Source: an uncultured Collinsella sp.
GTDB taxonomy: Bacteria > Actinomycetota > Coriobacteriia > Coriobacteriales > Coriobacteriaceae
Assembly (NCBI GenBank): GCA_902494535.1
Contig: CABUTO010000017.1
Location: 1-41,707, forward strand
Length of the DNA: 41,707 bases
Reading direction: 5' to 3'
Shown: positions 1 through 7,782 of the stretch, piece after piece
Layout of the letters: each line of letters begins with the position of its first letter
Numbering within the stretch: position 1 is the first letter of the stretch
Notes under the pieces: generated by a model
The model's database searches: none
What the model saw: the letters and a program-made list of their open reading frames with translations, nothing else
What the model was told of the DNA's origin: nothing
Made by a program: the position numbers and the translations under genes

Positions 1-48
1 CGAGAGTACTGCGGGGTCAGCCCGTGGGAGGCCAGGGCGCCGCTGACC
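1..48 (+). rRNA. rrf: 5S ribosomal RNA, 3' end (partial)
   Basis: The first ~48 bases resemble the 3' third of bacterial 5S rRNA. A GTACTGCGGGG arm is followed by a CCCGTGGGAG return strand, then AGGGCGCCGC, where actinobacterial 5S has AGGTCGCCGC. The 5' two thirds, and presumably the rest of the rRNA operon, lie left of the window. A strong intrinsic terminator follows about 37 bases later, as expected for the end of an rRNA operon. The exact 3' end cannot be fixed without the 5' pairing strand. Confidence 0.72.
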
Positions 49-84
49 GGTGGACGGCACCGAGCCGTACGCTTGAACTGAGAA

Positions 85-114
85 GGGGGAGGCCTCGCGG
101 CCTCCCCCTTTTTT
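85..114 (+). terminator. Intrinsic terminator of the rRNA operon
   Basis: A perfect 10-bp stem (GGGGGAGGCC at 85-94, GGCCTCCCCC at 99-108) with a TCGC loop is followed by six T residues (109-114). It directly follows the 5S remnant. Bases 115-240 hold no gene; a weak promoter-like pair (TTGAGT 182-187, GATAAT 207-212, 19-bp spacer) could serve coaE. Confidence 0.93.
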
Positions 115-240
115 GCGTTATATACACGTTGTACTTTGGGACCTAGTTCCCCCGTATGCGCTCTTACTGTTTGGCTGTATTTTGAGTCCTTCTAGTGTAT
201 TTGAGCGATAATTACTCGCATTGGCGTTAGGGAGGGCTTG

Positions 241-882
241 ATGTTTACCGTATTTGTCTTGGGCAATATTGCTTCGGGTAAGTCGACTGCCTGCCGCTAT
301 TTCGAATCTCGTGGCGCTATGCTAATCGATCTGGATGAGCTTGCAAAATCGCTGTATGTGCCGGGCTCTGATATCGTCAATGCTCTCGCGGATGAATTCG
401 GTTGGGACATTTTGGATGAGGATGGCGGCATTCGCCGCAGCATCCTCGCTTCTCGAGCTTTTGCTTCTCCTGATTCGGTCGCACGGCTCAATGGCATTGT
501 GCATCCCGTTCTCATTGAACAGCTTTCGCTTAGGATTCTCGATCCGGTTTGTTGTACGGTTTCATCTCCCCGTTATCCCTTTGCGGTGGTCGAGGTTTCT
601 GCTCCGACTGGTTTTGAGGATGCATTTGGCTTGGCTGATGAAATTCTGGTCATCAGCGCCCCTTTGTCAGTTCGTCGCGAGCGCGCTATTCAACGTGGCA
701 TGGAGCCATCTGATTTCGATGCCCGTTCTGCTTGTCAGCCCGATGAGTCTGCGCTGTGCAATCTCGCTACAACGGTGATTGATAATGCCTCAGGCGATAA
801 TTCGCTCTTTGAGCAGCTTGACTCATGGCTTGCGTGCCATGGGTTTATAGACACTGCGGATAAGGAGGATACCGATGCCTAA
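241..882 (+). CDS. coaE: Dephospho-CoA kinase
   Basis: This 213-residue protein would phosphorylate the 3'-hydroxyl of dephospho-CoA, the last step of coenzyme A synthesis, in the cytosol. The P-loop GNIASGKST lies near residues 8-16. It is followed by the family pattern IDLDELAK, then FGWDILDEDGGIRRSIL and a HPVL segment, as in CoaE. The C-terminal end has the VIDNASGDNSLFEQL element (family: ADxVIDNxGs..L). The middle (residues ~95-130) is more divergent than usual. ATG 241 is preferred over TTG 238 because the AGGGAGGG ribosome site at 229-236 leaves 4 bases to the ATG but only 1 to the TTG. The last 8 bases overlap the next gene, which suggests translational coupling. Confidence 0.88.
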   Translation: MFTVFVLGNIASGKSTACRYFESRGAMLIDLDELAKSLYVPGSDIVNALADEFGWDILDEDGGIRRSILASRAFASPDSVARLNGIVHPVLIEQLSLRILDPVCCTVSSPRYPFAVVEVSAPTGFEDAFGLADEILVISAPLSVRRERAIQRGMEPSDFDARSACQPDESALCNLATTVIDNASGDNSLFEQLDSWLACHGFIDTADKEDTDA

Positions 883-1456
883 GACACGTTTCTTTGCGTG
901 GTATCGCCTTATACCGCTGGCTGCCGTTTTTGCCTTCGGCCTTATCTCATTCGTTTACTCGTATGCTCCTGCCGCTTTCTTTAAGCCGCTGTATCCGATT
1001 GACTACGAGGCGTATGTAAAGCAATCCAGTATTTCGCATAATCTGGATCCGTATCTGGTGTGCGCTGTCATTAAGTCTGAATCGAATTGGGATCCCGAGG
1101 CCGAGTCGAATCAGGGTGCTCAGGGATTGATGCAGCTGATGCCCGAGACTGCCCAGGATATGATCGCCAAGGGCCTTGTCGACGGTGGCGAGTATTCGGC
1201 CGACAACCTTAACGATCCGGCTACGAATATCGAGTTTGGCTGTGCGTATCTCTCGTATCTTCTAGCGTATTTTAACGGGTCGACTGACAGTGCCATTGCC
1301 GCCTATAACGCCGGCATGGGCAATGTCGACGGATGGGCGCAGCAGAGTACGTCGCTTCATAATGCAATCACCTTTCCCGAGACGCAGGCGTATCTGATTC
1401 GTGTCAATAATGCCTGGGTTCGCTACAAGACTCTCTATCCCGATCGGTTCGTATAG
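875..1456 (+). CDS. Membrane-anchored lytic transglycosylase (SLT domain)
   Basis: A 193-residue protein with an N-terminal hydrophobic segment (about residues 12-32, membrane anchor or uncleaved signal) and a goose-lysozyme-like SLT domain. The catalytic glutamate is in IKSESNWDPEAES (Glu69). The conserved GLMQLMPETA (about 84-93) and AAYNAGMGNVDGW (about 142-154) complete the family 1 pattern. It would cleave peptidoglycan to 1,6-anhydro-muropeptides on the outer membrane face. Its ATG overlaps the coaE stop by 8 bases, and AAGGAGG (about 862-868) precedes it. Substrate preference cannot be told from the sequence. Confidence 0.88.
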   Translation: MPKTRFFAWYRLIPLAAVFAFGLISFVYSYAPAAFFKPLYPIDYEAYVKQSSISHNLDPYLVCAVIKSESNWDPEAESNQGAQGLMQLMPETAQDMIAKGLVDGGEYSADNLNDPATNIEFGCAYLSYLLAYFNGSTDSAIAAYNAGMGNVDGWAQQSTSLHNAITFPETQAYLIRVNNAWVRYKTLYPDRFV

Positions 1457-1507
1457 GACTATGCCTGCCGCCTGCGTATACTGCAGATATATGAGTTAGG
1501 AGTATCC

Positions 1508-3748
1508 ATGGCGGAATTTGAAGTAGAACGCGTTGGTGGTGAACTTAAGCGCTTTGGCGTTGAAGGCTCTGACGTGCCGTTTAAGGTCGTGTCTCCCTAT
1601 GAGCCTGCCGGTTCCCAGCCTAAGGCCATTGAGTCGCTTGTGCAGGGCGTGAGGGACGGAGACCGCTATCAGGTTTTGCTGGGCGTGACTGGTTCGGGCA
1701 AGACCTTCACGATGGCAAAGACTATTGAGGCCCTGGGAAAGCCGACGCTGGTCATGGCTCCGAATAAAACGCTCGCCGCTCAGCTTGCGAGCGAGCTCAA
1801 AGAGTTCTTTCCCAACAACGCTGTGGTCTACTTCGTCTCGTACTACGACTACTATCAGCCCGAGGCGTATGTGCCGCAAAGCGATACATATATCGAGAAA
1901 GACTCCTCGATTAACGAAGAGGTCGAGATGCTGCGCCATCAGGCGACCGCGTCACTGCTCTCTCGACGCGATGTGATCGTTGTCGCATCGGTCTCGTGTA
2001 TCTATGGCATTGGCTCTCCTGAGGACTATGCGGGTCTGGCTCCAAACGTCGACAAGAAGGTGCCGCTCGAGCGCGATGACTTTATCCATGCACTTATCGA
2101 CATTCAATATGATCGCAATGACTATGACCTGGCACGTGGCACGTTCCGCGTGCGCGGCGATGTTGTCGACGTGTATCCGCCTTATGCCGAGCATCCGTTG
2201 CGGTTTGAGTTCTTTGGCGACGAGGTCGAGCTGATTGCCGAGATCGATGAGGTCACCGGTGAGATGCTTCGTGAGTACGAGGCCATCCCCGTATGGCCGG
2301 CATCGCACTACGTGACCGAGAAGCCGAAGGTCAAGGCGGCTCTGAAATCGATCAGCGAAGAGTGCGAGAAGCGCGTTGCGGAGCTCAAGGCGACCGACAA
2401 GTTGCTCGAGGCGCAACGTCTGCAGCAGCGCACCGATTATGATCTTGAGATGCTCGAGACGATGGGCTTTTGCAACGGCATCGAGAACTACTCGCGTCAT
2501 CTGGACGGTCGCAAGCCGGGTGAGCCGCCGTTTACCCTAATCGATTACTTTCCTAAGGATATGCTCTGCATCATCGATGAGAGCCATGTGACGGTGCCGC
2601 AGATTCGCGGTATGCACGAAGGTGACCGCTCGCGTAAGGTGACGCTGGTGGAACACGGTTTTCGCCTGCCCTCGGCGCTCGATAACCGCCCGCTTCGTTT
2701 CGATGAGTTTGAGGCGAGGATTCCCCAGTTCATCTACGTTTCGGCAACACCGGGTGACTATGAGCTGCGGGTTAGCCAGAACGACGTTGAGCAGATTATT
2801 CGTCCGACCGGTCTGCTCGATCCCAAGATCGATGTGCGTCCGGTTCGTGGGCAGATTGACGATCTTGAGGACGAGATTCGCGAGCGCGTTGCCCGCAAGG
2901 AGCGCGTGCTGGTGACCACGTTGACCAAGCGCATGGCCGAGGACCTGACCGACCATCTGCTTGATGCGGGCATTAAGGTCAATTACATGCACTCTGATAC
3001 GGCGACAATGGACCGTGTCGAGATCTTGCGAACGCTGCGCGAGGGCAAGATCGATGTTCTCGTTGGCATCAACCTGCTTCGCGAGGGCTTGGATCTCCCC
3101 GAGGTCTCACTGGTGGCAATTCTCGATGCCGATAAGGAAGGCTTCTTGCGCAACCGCCGTTCGCTGATTCAGACGATTGGCCGTGCGGCCCGTAACGCCG
3201 ATGGCGAAGTCATCATGTATGCGGACGTTGTGACCGATTCGATGAAAGAGGCCATCGAGGAGACGCAGCGCCGTCGCGAGATTCAGATGGCATATAACGA
3301 AGAGCATGGCATTGTGCCCAAGACAGTGCGCAAGGCCATCAACGACATCTCAAGTTTTATTGCCGAGGCCGAAAAAACCGTGGGTTCCAAGGGGCGCTCG
3401 AAGGGCGACTCTCTTGGCCATGGCGCATTCTATACGCCCGATGAGTCGGGCGAGGGCGGTGTGCCGGAAACGGTGGCGCCCGAGCAGACACTTGCGGAGC
3501 AGTTGGAAGAACTGCCGCATGACGAGCTTGTGCGGATCGTCGAAACCATGGAAGAGGATATGCGTAACGCTTCTGCCGCTATGGACTTTGAGGAGGCGGC
3601 GCGCCTGCGCGATGCCGTCGTTCAGATTCGGGCGATGCTCGAGGGTGCGTCTGAGGACGAGACGATCGAGCGCTTACGTTCGCAGGCCCGCAAGGGTTCC
3701 ACGTTCGCATCGGGCAGAAAACGCCAGGGTGCACGGTTTAAGAAATAG
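1508..3748 (+). CDS. uvrB: UvrABC excinuclease subunit B
   Basis: This is the DNA-damage-verifying helicase-like subunit of nucleotide excision repair. At 746 residues it is longer than the usual 660-700. Visible: Walker A GVTGSGKT (59-66), the DNA-wedging beta-hairpin rich in Tyr (about 112-132, YYDYYQPEAY), DESH box (357-360), helicase C-terminal motifs including QTIGRAARN, and a C-terminal UVR motif (MDFEEAARLRD) that binds UvrC. The extra length is an N-terminal extension of about 20 residues, an acidic linker before the UVR motif, and a basic tail ending GARFKK. The ribosome site TTAGGAG (1496-1502) supports ATG 1508. A TATACT at 1477-1482 could be a -10 element, but no good -35 was seen. 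Confidence 0.97.
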   Translation: MAEFEVERVGGELKRFGVEGSDVPFKVVSPYEPAGSQPKAIESLVQGVRDGDRYQVLLGVTGSGKTFTMAKTIEALGKPTLVMAPNKTLAAQLASELKEFFPNNAVVYFVSYYDYYQPEAYVPQSDTYIEKDSSINEEVEMLRHQATASLLSRRDVIVVASVSCIYGIGSPEDYAGLAPNVDKKVPLERDDFIHALIDIQYDRNDYDLARGTFRVRGDVVDVYPPYAEHPLRFEFFGDEVELIAEIDEVTGEMLREYEAIPVWPASHYVTEKPKVKAALKSISEECEKRVAELKATDKLLEAQRLQQRTDYDLEMLETMGFCNGIENYSRHLDGRKPGEPPFTLIDYFPKDMLCIIDESHVTVPQIRGMHEGDRSRKVTLVEHGFRLPSALDNRPLRFDEFEARIPQFIYVSATPGDYELRVSQNDVEQIIRPTGLLDPKIDVRPVRGQIDDLEDEIRERVARKERVLVTTLTKRMAEDLTDHLLDAGIKVNYMHSDTATMDRVEILRTLREGKIDVLVGINLLREGLDLPEVSLVAILDADKEGFLRNRRSLIQTIGRAARNADGEVIMYADVVTDSMKEAIEETQRRREIQMAYNEEHGIVPKTVRKAINDISSFIAEAEKTVGSKGRSKGDSLGHGAFYTPDESGEGGVPETVAPEQTLAEQLEELPHDELVRIVETMEEDMRNASAAMDFEEAARLRDAVVQIRAMLEGASEDETIERLRSQARKGSTFASGRKRQGARFKK

Positions 3749-3751
3749 CGA

Positions 3752-3794
3752 ACAGGCCCCGAGTTCCCTGTGGAGCTCGGGGCCTGTGTCTTTT
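3752..3794 (+). terminator. Terminator after uvrB
   Basis: A perfect 12-bp stem (ACAGGCCCCGAG at 3752-3763, CTCGGGGCCTGT at 3776-3787) with a 12-base loop is followed by GTCTTTTG. The T tail is short. It lies 3 bases after the uvrB stop and 20 bases from the end of the convergent minus-strand gene, so it may serve both. Confidence 0.8.
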
Positions 3795-3813
3795 GCGTGC
3801 TGGAATTCGTGTG

Positions 3814-5454
3814 CTAGAGGTCTGCGATCAGGGCTTCGGCACAACGAATGCCGTCGGTGGCCGCGCTCATGATGCCGCCGGCATATCCAGCTCCCTCACC
3901 GCAAGGGTAGAGTCCCGGGGTCGACACGGCATGGCACGTTCGGTCTCGGGTGACAGTAACCGGTGAGCTCGAACGAGTCTCCACGCCGGTAAGAACGGCA
4001 TCGGGGCGGTCATAGCCTCGTAGCTTTCTTCCGAGTAGGGGAAGTCCCAGGCGGAGCGACTCGATGATATGCTGCGGCAGGGCTTCGTCAATTGCCGTCC
4101 AGGTCACACCGAGCGGATAGGTGGGCTTTACCTTTCCGGGCGCCTTGCTGGCGCGTCCTGCGAGGAAATCTCCGACGAGTTGTGCCGGTGCGTTCCAGTT
4201 GGAACCACCCAGGCGATAGGCGGCCGCCTCGCAGGCACGCTGGAGCTCGATGCCGGCGAGCGGGTCATCGTTGGGAAGGTCCTCAGGCGTGACGTTAACG
4301 AGCAGGGCGGCGTTTGCGTTGCGTCCGTCGCGGGCATTGAGGCTGGCGCCGTTGACGCACAGGTGGCCCTGCTCGGAAGAGGCGGCGACAACCTGCCCGC
4401 CGGGGCACATGCAAAACGAGAACACGCTGCGGCCGTTGGGAAGATGGGCGACGAGCTTGTAGGGGGCTGCTCCGAGGGCAGGATGTCCCGCCGAGGCTCC
4501 ATATTGGGCTCGGTCGATGTCGCGCTGCGGATGCTCGATGCGAACGCCCATGGCAAAGGTCTTTTGTGCGAGGGCCACGTTGTGGTCCTTAAGGAGCTCA
4601 AAAATATCGCGAGCAGAATGCCCGCAGGCGAGGATGAGGTGCTTTGTCTCAATTGGCTCGTAAGCGGCGTCTTGGGACGATTGGACATCGATACCGGTGA
4701 TGGCGCCAGACGCGTCGATGCGAATGTCGACGAGCTTTGTTCGATAACGGACGACACCTCCGAGCTGCTCGATGCGCTGGGATATAGCGGTGACAACCGT
4801 GGGAAGGATGTCGGAGCCAATGTGCGGCTTGGCATCCCACAGAATATCGCGGGGCGCGCCCGCCTCGACGAAGGTTTCGAGGATAAGGCGATGGGCGGGA
4901 TTTTTGGTTCCCGTATTGAGCTTGCCGTCCGAGAAGGTCCCCGCGCCGCCCAGGCCAAACTGGATATTGCTCTCGGGGTCGAGGATGCGCTCCTTTAGAA
5001 AGAGATCGATCGCATGCGAGCGGCGAAATGCTGGGTCGCCGCGCTCGATGAGCAAGGGCTTAAGACCCGCTTCGGCAAGGGTGAGCGCAGCGAAAAGGCC
5101 AGCGCATCCGGCGCCGACAACGACGGGGCGCTCTTTGGATGCGTCGGAGACGGGGGAGGGGAATGAAGACCCATCGTCTTCTATCGCGCGTACGCGCGAG
5201 CGGTCACGCTCGGCAATGCTGTCGATCGCTTCTCGCTCGAGGTGGGGACTAGTCAGCTCAACACGAAAGCTCAGGATAAAATGGACGTCTCGTTTTTTGC
5301 GGGCGTCGATTGACTTGCGGTGGAGCTCGATGGACTTGATCTCGGAGTCCTTGCAACGTAGGACGCGCTTGGCGACTCGCTTGCCAACAATGAGGCAGGC
5401 ATTTTCATCGCCGGCTTCATCGAGTGACGCGTTGACTTGGGTGATTTCGATCAT
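3814..5454 (-). CDS. FAD-dependent dehydrogenase of the COG2509 type
   Basis: A 546-residue flavoprotein. An N-terminal domain of about 100 residues precedes the Rossmann FAD-binding motif VVVGAGCAGLFAAL (about 111-124), closed by the acidic end IERG. Further conserved stretches include GLGGAGTFSDGKLNTG and the C-terminal YPCGEGAGYAGGIMSAATDG that contacts FAD. The family is broadly conserved but its substrate is unknown. The start at 5454 is chosen for TAAGGAGA six to seven bases upstream; the open frame extends to 5577 but that part runs through a terminator hairpin. It lies downstream of a second flavoprotein and an Mrp ATPase on the same strand. Confidence 0.85.
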   Translation of the reverse strand: MIEITQVNASLDEAGDENACLIVGKRVAKRVLRCKDSEIKSIELHRKSIDARKKRDVHFILSFRVELTSPHLEREAIDSIAERDRSRVRAIEDDGSSFPSPVSDASKERPVVVGAGCAGLFAALTLAEAGLKPLLIERGDPAFRRSHAIDLFLKERILDPESNIQFGLGGAGTFSDGKLNTGTKNPAHRLILETFVEAGAPRDILWDAKPHIGSDILPTVVTAISQRIEQLGGVVRYRTKLVDIRIDASGAITGIDVQSSQDAAYEPIETKHLILACGHSARDIFELLKDHNVALAQKTFAMGVRIEHPQRDIDRAQYGASAGHPALGAAPYKLVAHLPNGRSVFSFCMCPGGQVVAASSEQGHLCVNGASLNARDGRNANAALLVNVTPEDLPNDDPLAGIELQRACEAAAYRLGGSNWNAPAQLVGDFLAGRASKAPGKVKPTYPLGVTWTAIDEALPQHIIESLRLGLPLLGRKLRGYDRPDAVLTGVETRSSSPVTVTRDRTCHAVSTPGLYPCGEGAGYAGGIMSAATDGIRCAEALIADL

Positions 5455-5472
5455 CGAGGTCTCCTTAGAGGC

Positions 5473-5504
5473 AAGAAAGAGGCCGTCCGGTATCCCAGAC
5501 GGCC
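5473..5504 (-). terminator. Terminator of the mrp-flavoprotein unit (minus strand)
   Basis: On the minus strand GGCCGTC (5504-5498) pairs with GACGGCC (5487-5481) around a 10-base loop, followed by TCTTTCTT. It lies between the 5535-6806 gene and the start of the COG2509 gene, so it either ends the upstream transcript or attenuates read-through into the COG2509 gene. Confidence 0.7.
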
Positions 5505-5534
5505 CGAATGCGTTTTTGATTATAGACTGCGCGG

Positions 5535-6806
5535 CTACAGGCTGCTTGCAGCGCGAATGCCCGAGAGCCAGGCCCACGCAAGGTTAAAGCCTCCGCAATC
5601 GGCGTCGATGTCGAGCGCTTCGCCGCAGACGTAAAGCGGGGCGTCGACAGCGCTGCTCGCGCGTAGACTGGGTGTTGAGATGCTCTCGACAGATACGCCA
5701 CCACGCGTGACCTGCGCCGAGCGCTCCTCGGCTGTTCCCTCGACGAGCAACTTAAAGTGCTTGAGGATCGAGACCAGGTGGATGACATCGTTGGAGCCTG
5801 GATGGCACTGCTCGAACGCTGTGCAGACGACGCGGGAGAGTTGTGGGGCGAGCATGCCGTCGAGCCAACGGGGATCGCGGGGCGAAAAGCCGCCGAGCAG
5901 CTCAACGCGCCGGTTGAGCATATCGAGCAGCTCGTCTTTGGAGAGGTCGGGGAAAACGTCGAGCAGGATCGTATCGCCGTGCTGGATACGACGGGAGAGG
6001 TTGAAGACAGCGACGCCCGAGATACCGAAGGTTCGAAACAGGACTTCACCGTCTTCGTGCCAGAGCTCATTATGATTGCGGGCGAGCGTCAAGCGGGCGC
6101 GGACGCGCAGGCCATCCAACGTCTTGAGTGCCGCCCGATCGCCGACGACCGTTGCCGATACGGGGCAGAGGATGGGGCGCAGCGAAGTGAGGGGGAGGCG
6201 AAACGTATCGGCGATACCGGTGGGGTTGCCGCCCGTGGCGATAATTACGGCATGTGCCTGCAGGGCCTCGTTCTTGCGAGGGACATCGGCGAGCGCTTTC
6301 CGAAGCGAGCGGAGCTCCGATTTTCGGTCGTCGTGCTTTTTTGCCTTGAGCGCCCGCGCTGGACGGTCTATTTGGAGTGCCCAACCTTCGGAAGCTTTGT
6401 GCGCCGAGGTAACGTTGGCTCCGCAGATTAAGGTGATACCTAGGCGGTCGCAAACGTTGAGAAGCGCGTCGCGCACCGATTCTGCGCGAAGGGAGCGCGG
6501 GTACAGCCGGCCTTCCTCGGAGGTTGTCATGATGCCCAGCGAGGAGAAGAAACCCATAAGCTCTTGTTCGGGTTGGGGGCCCATGACAGATTCGACGAAT
6601 GCGGGGTGGTTATACCGCTGTGGATCAATCAATTCGTTGGAGAGGTTGCAGCGGCCGTTGCCGGTCGCAAGGAGCTTAAGGCCGCAGGCGACATCGCGCT
6701 CAACGATGCAGACGTTTTTGCCAGCGCGTGCGGCCGTAATGGCGGCGGCGAGGCCTGAAGCCCCGCCGCCGATTACCAAGACGTCATAGAAGGCGCTCGT
6801 GTTCAC
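5535..6806 (-). CDS. HI0933/YhiN-family FAD-binding flavoprotein
   Basis: A 423-residue protein of the HI0933-like ("aminoacetone oxidase family") flavoproteins. The N-terminal dinucleotide-binding motif is VIGGGASGLAAA (about 11-22). Next come ERD and the family signature GLKLLATGNGRCNLSN (about 42-57). The C-terminal CGEALDIDADCGGFNLAWAW closes the FAD domain. The true substrate of most members is not established. The start is GTG at 6806-6804, immediately after the TAA of the Mrp ATPase gene with no spacer, implying translational coupling. Confidence 0.88.
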   Translation of the reverse strand: MNTSAFYDVLVIGGGASGLAAAITAARAGKNVCIVERDVACGLKLLATGNGRCNLSNELIDPQRYNHPAFVESVMGPQPEQELMGFFSSLGIMTTSEEGRLYPRSLRAESVRDALLNVCDRLGITLICGANVTSAHKASEGWALQIDRPARALKAKKHDDRKSELRSLRKALADVPRKNEALQAHAVIIATGGNPTGIADTFRLPLTSLRPILCPVSATVVGDRAALKTLDGLRVRARLTLARNHNELWHEDGEVLFRTFGISGVAVFNLSRRIQHGDTILLDVFPDLSKDELLDMLNRRVELLGGFSPRDPRWLDGMLAPQLSRVVCTAFEQCHPGSNDVIHLVSILKHFKLLVEGTAEERSAQVTRGGVSVESISTPSLRASSAVDAPLYVCGEALDIDADCGGFNLAWAWLSGIRAASSL

Positions 6807-7637
6807 TTAGGCCTCGTCGGTCTCGTGCGGGGTAATGGCCTCGACGGCAGAGATTGCCTTGGGCAACATGCCATCGGGCAGTGCGGTCTCGACCTCGCCC
6901 TTATCGCAGGCCTCGGCGAGTGCCGGATTAATGGGAAGCTGGCCCAAGATGTCGAGGTTATAGCGCTCTGCGACCTCGGGGAGCTTGCTCTTGCCAAAGA
7001 CCTCGATCTTCTTGCCGCAGTCGGGACACTCAATACAGCTCATGTTTTCGACGATGCCCAGAATGGGGACGTTCATCTTCTCGGCCATGTTGACCGCCTT
7101 GGCGACGATCATCGAGACCAGATCCTGCGGGCTCGTGACGATGACGATGCCGTCGACGGGCAGCGACTGGAAGACGGTGAGCGCGACGTCGCCTGTTCCC
7201 GGAGGCATGTCGACCAGCAGGTAGTCGATGGGGCCCCACGAGGTCTCGCTCCAGAACTGCCTAATGGCGCCTGCGATGACCGGACCGCGCCAAAGGACGG
7301 GGTCGGTCTCGTTTTGGAGCAGCAGGTTGGAACTCATGACCTTGACGCCATGCTCGGAGATTTCGGGCAGCATAAGGTTGCCAAGGGCATGGACGTGGCG
7401 TCCGCTCATACCGAACATCTTGGGGATAGAGGGACCGGTGATGTCGGCATCGAGGACGCCGACCTTGTGGCCGTGACGGGCAAGCTCGGTGGCGATGGCA
7501 CCGGTGACAAACGACTTGCCGACACCGCCCTTGCCGGAAAGCACGGCGATGACGCGTTTGACCTCGGACAGCGTATTCTCCTCAAATTGCGACGGCGACG
7601 TTTGCCCGCCGGCGGCCTGTGCGTGCTCGCAACCCAT
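6807..7637 (-). CDS. mrp: Mrp/NBP35-family Fe-S carrier P-loop ATPase
   Basis: A 276-residue cytosolic ATPase thought to carry or insert Fe-S clusters. The deviant Walker A GKGGVGKS lies at 35-42, Walker B is LLVDMPPGTGD (about 140-150), and the metal-binding cysteines lie in CIECPDC (Cys201, Cys204, Cys207), matching the family CPxC motif. The short N-terminus has no MIP18/DUF59 domain. The start at 7637 is supported by AAGGAG four to five bases upstream on the minus strand. It is co-transcribed with the HI0933-type flavoprotein from a candidate promoter at 7693-7722. Confidence 0.92.
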   Translation of the reverse strand: MGCEHAQAAGGQTSPSQFEENTLSEVKRVIAVLSGKGGVGKSFVTGAIATELARHGHKVGVLDADITGPSIPKMFGMSGRHVHALGNLMLPEISEHGVKVMSSNLLLQNETDPVLWRGPVIAGAIRQFWSETSWGPIDYLLVDMPPGTGDVALTVFQSLPVDGIVIVTSPQDLVSMIVAKAVNMAEKMNVPILGIVENMSCIECPDCGKKIEVFGKSKLPEVAERYNLDILGQLPINPALAEACDKGEVETALPDGMLPKAISAVEAITPHETDEA

Positions 7638-7692
7638 GTATGACTCCTTTGTATATGTTGGGGCCGGGGCCCCGTGATGTGACACGAGCGTC

Positions 7693-7722
7693 ATTGTACC
7701 CTCGTTTGCGAGCGGGAGTCAT
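7693..7722 (-). promoter_or_regulatory. Candidate promoter of mrp (minus strand)
   Basis: Reading the minus strand, ATGACT (7722-7717) and TACAAT (7698-7693) are separated by 18 bp, a good sigma-70-type match. The -10 lies about 56 bases upstream of the mrp start codon. Confidence 0.55.
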
Positions 7723-7782
7723 TTACGATGCATTTGGGCCGAGCGTGCTTGCAATACGATGGGTCCAAGCGAATGGGCGGGC

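Noticed and set aside
5455..5577. Upstream extension of the COG2509 flavoprotein to a start at 5577
   Set aside because: The extension overlaps the end of the preceding gene and a terminator hairpin, and a strong ribosome site precedes the internal ATG at 5454.
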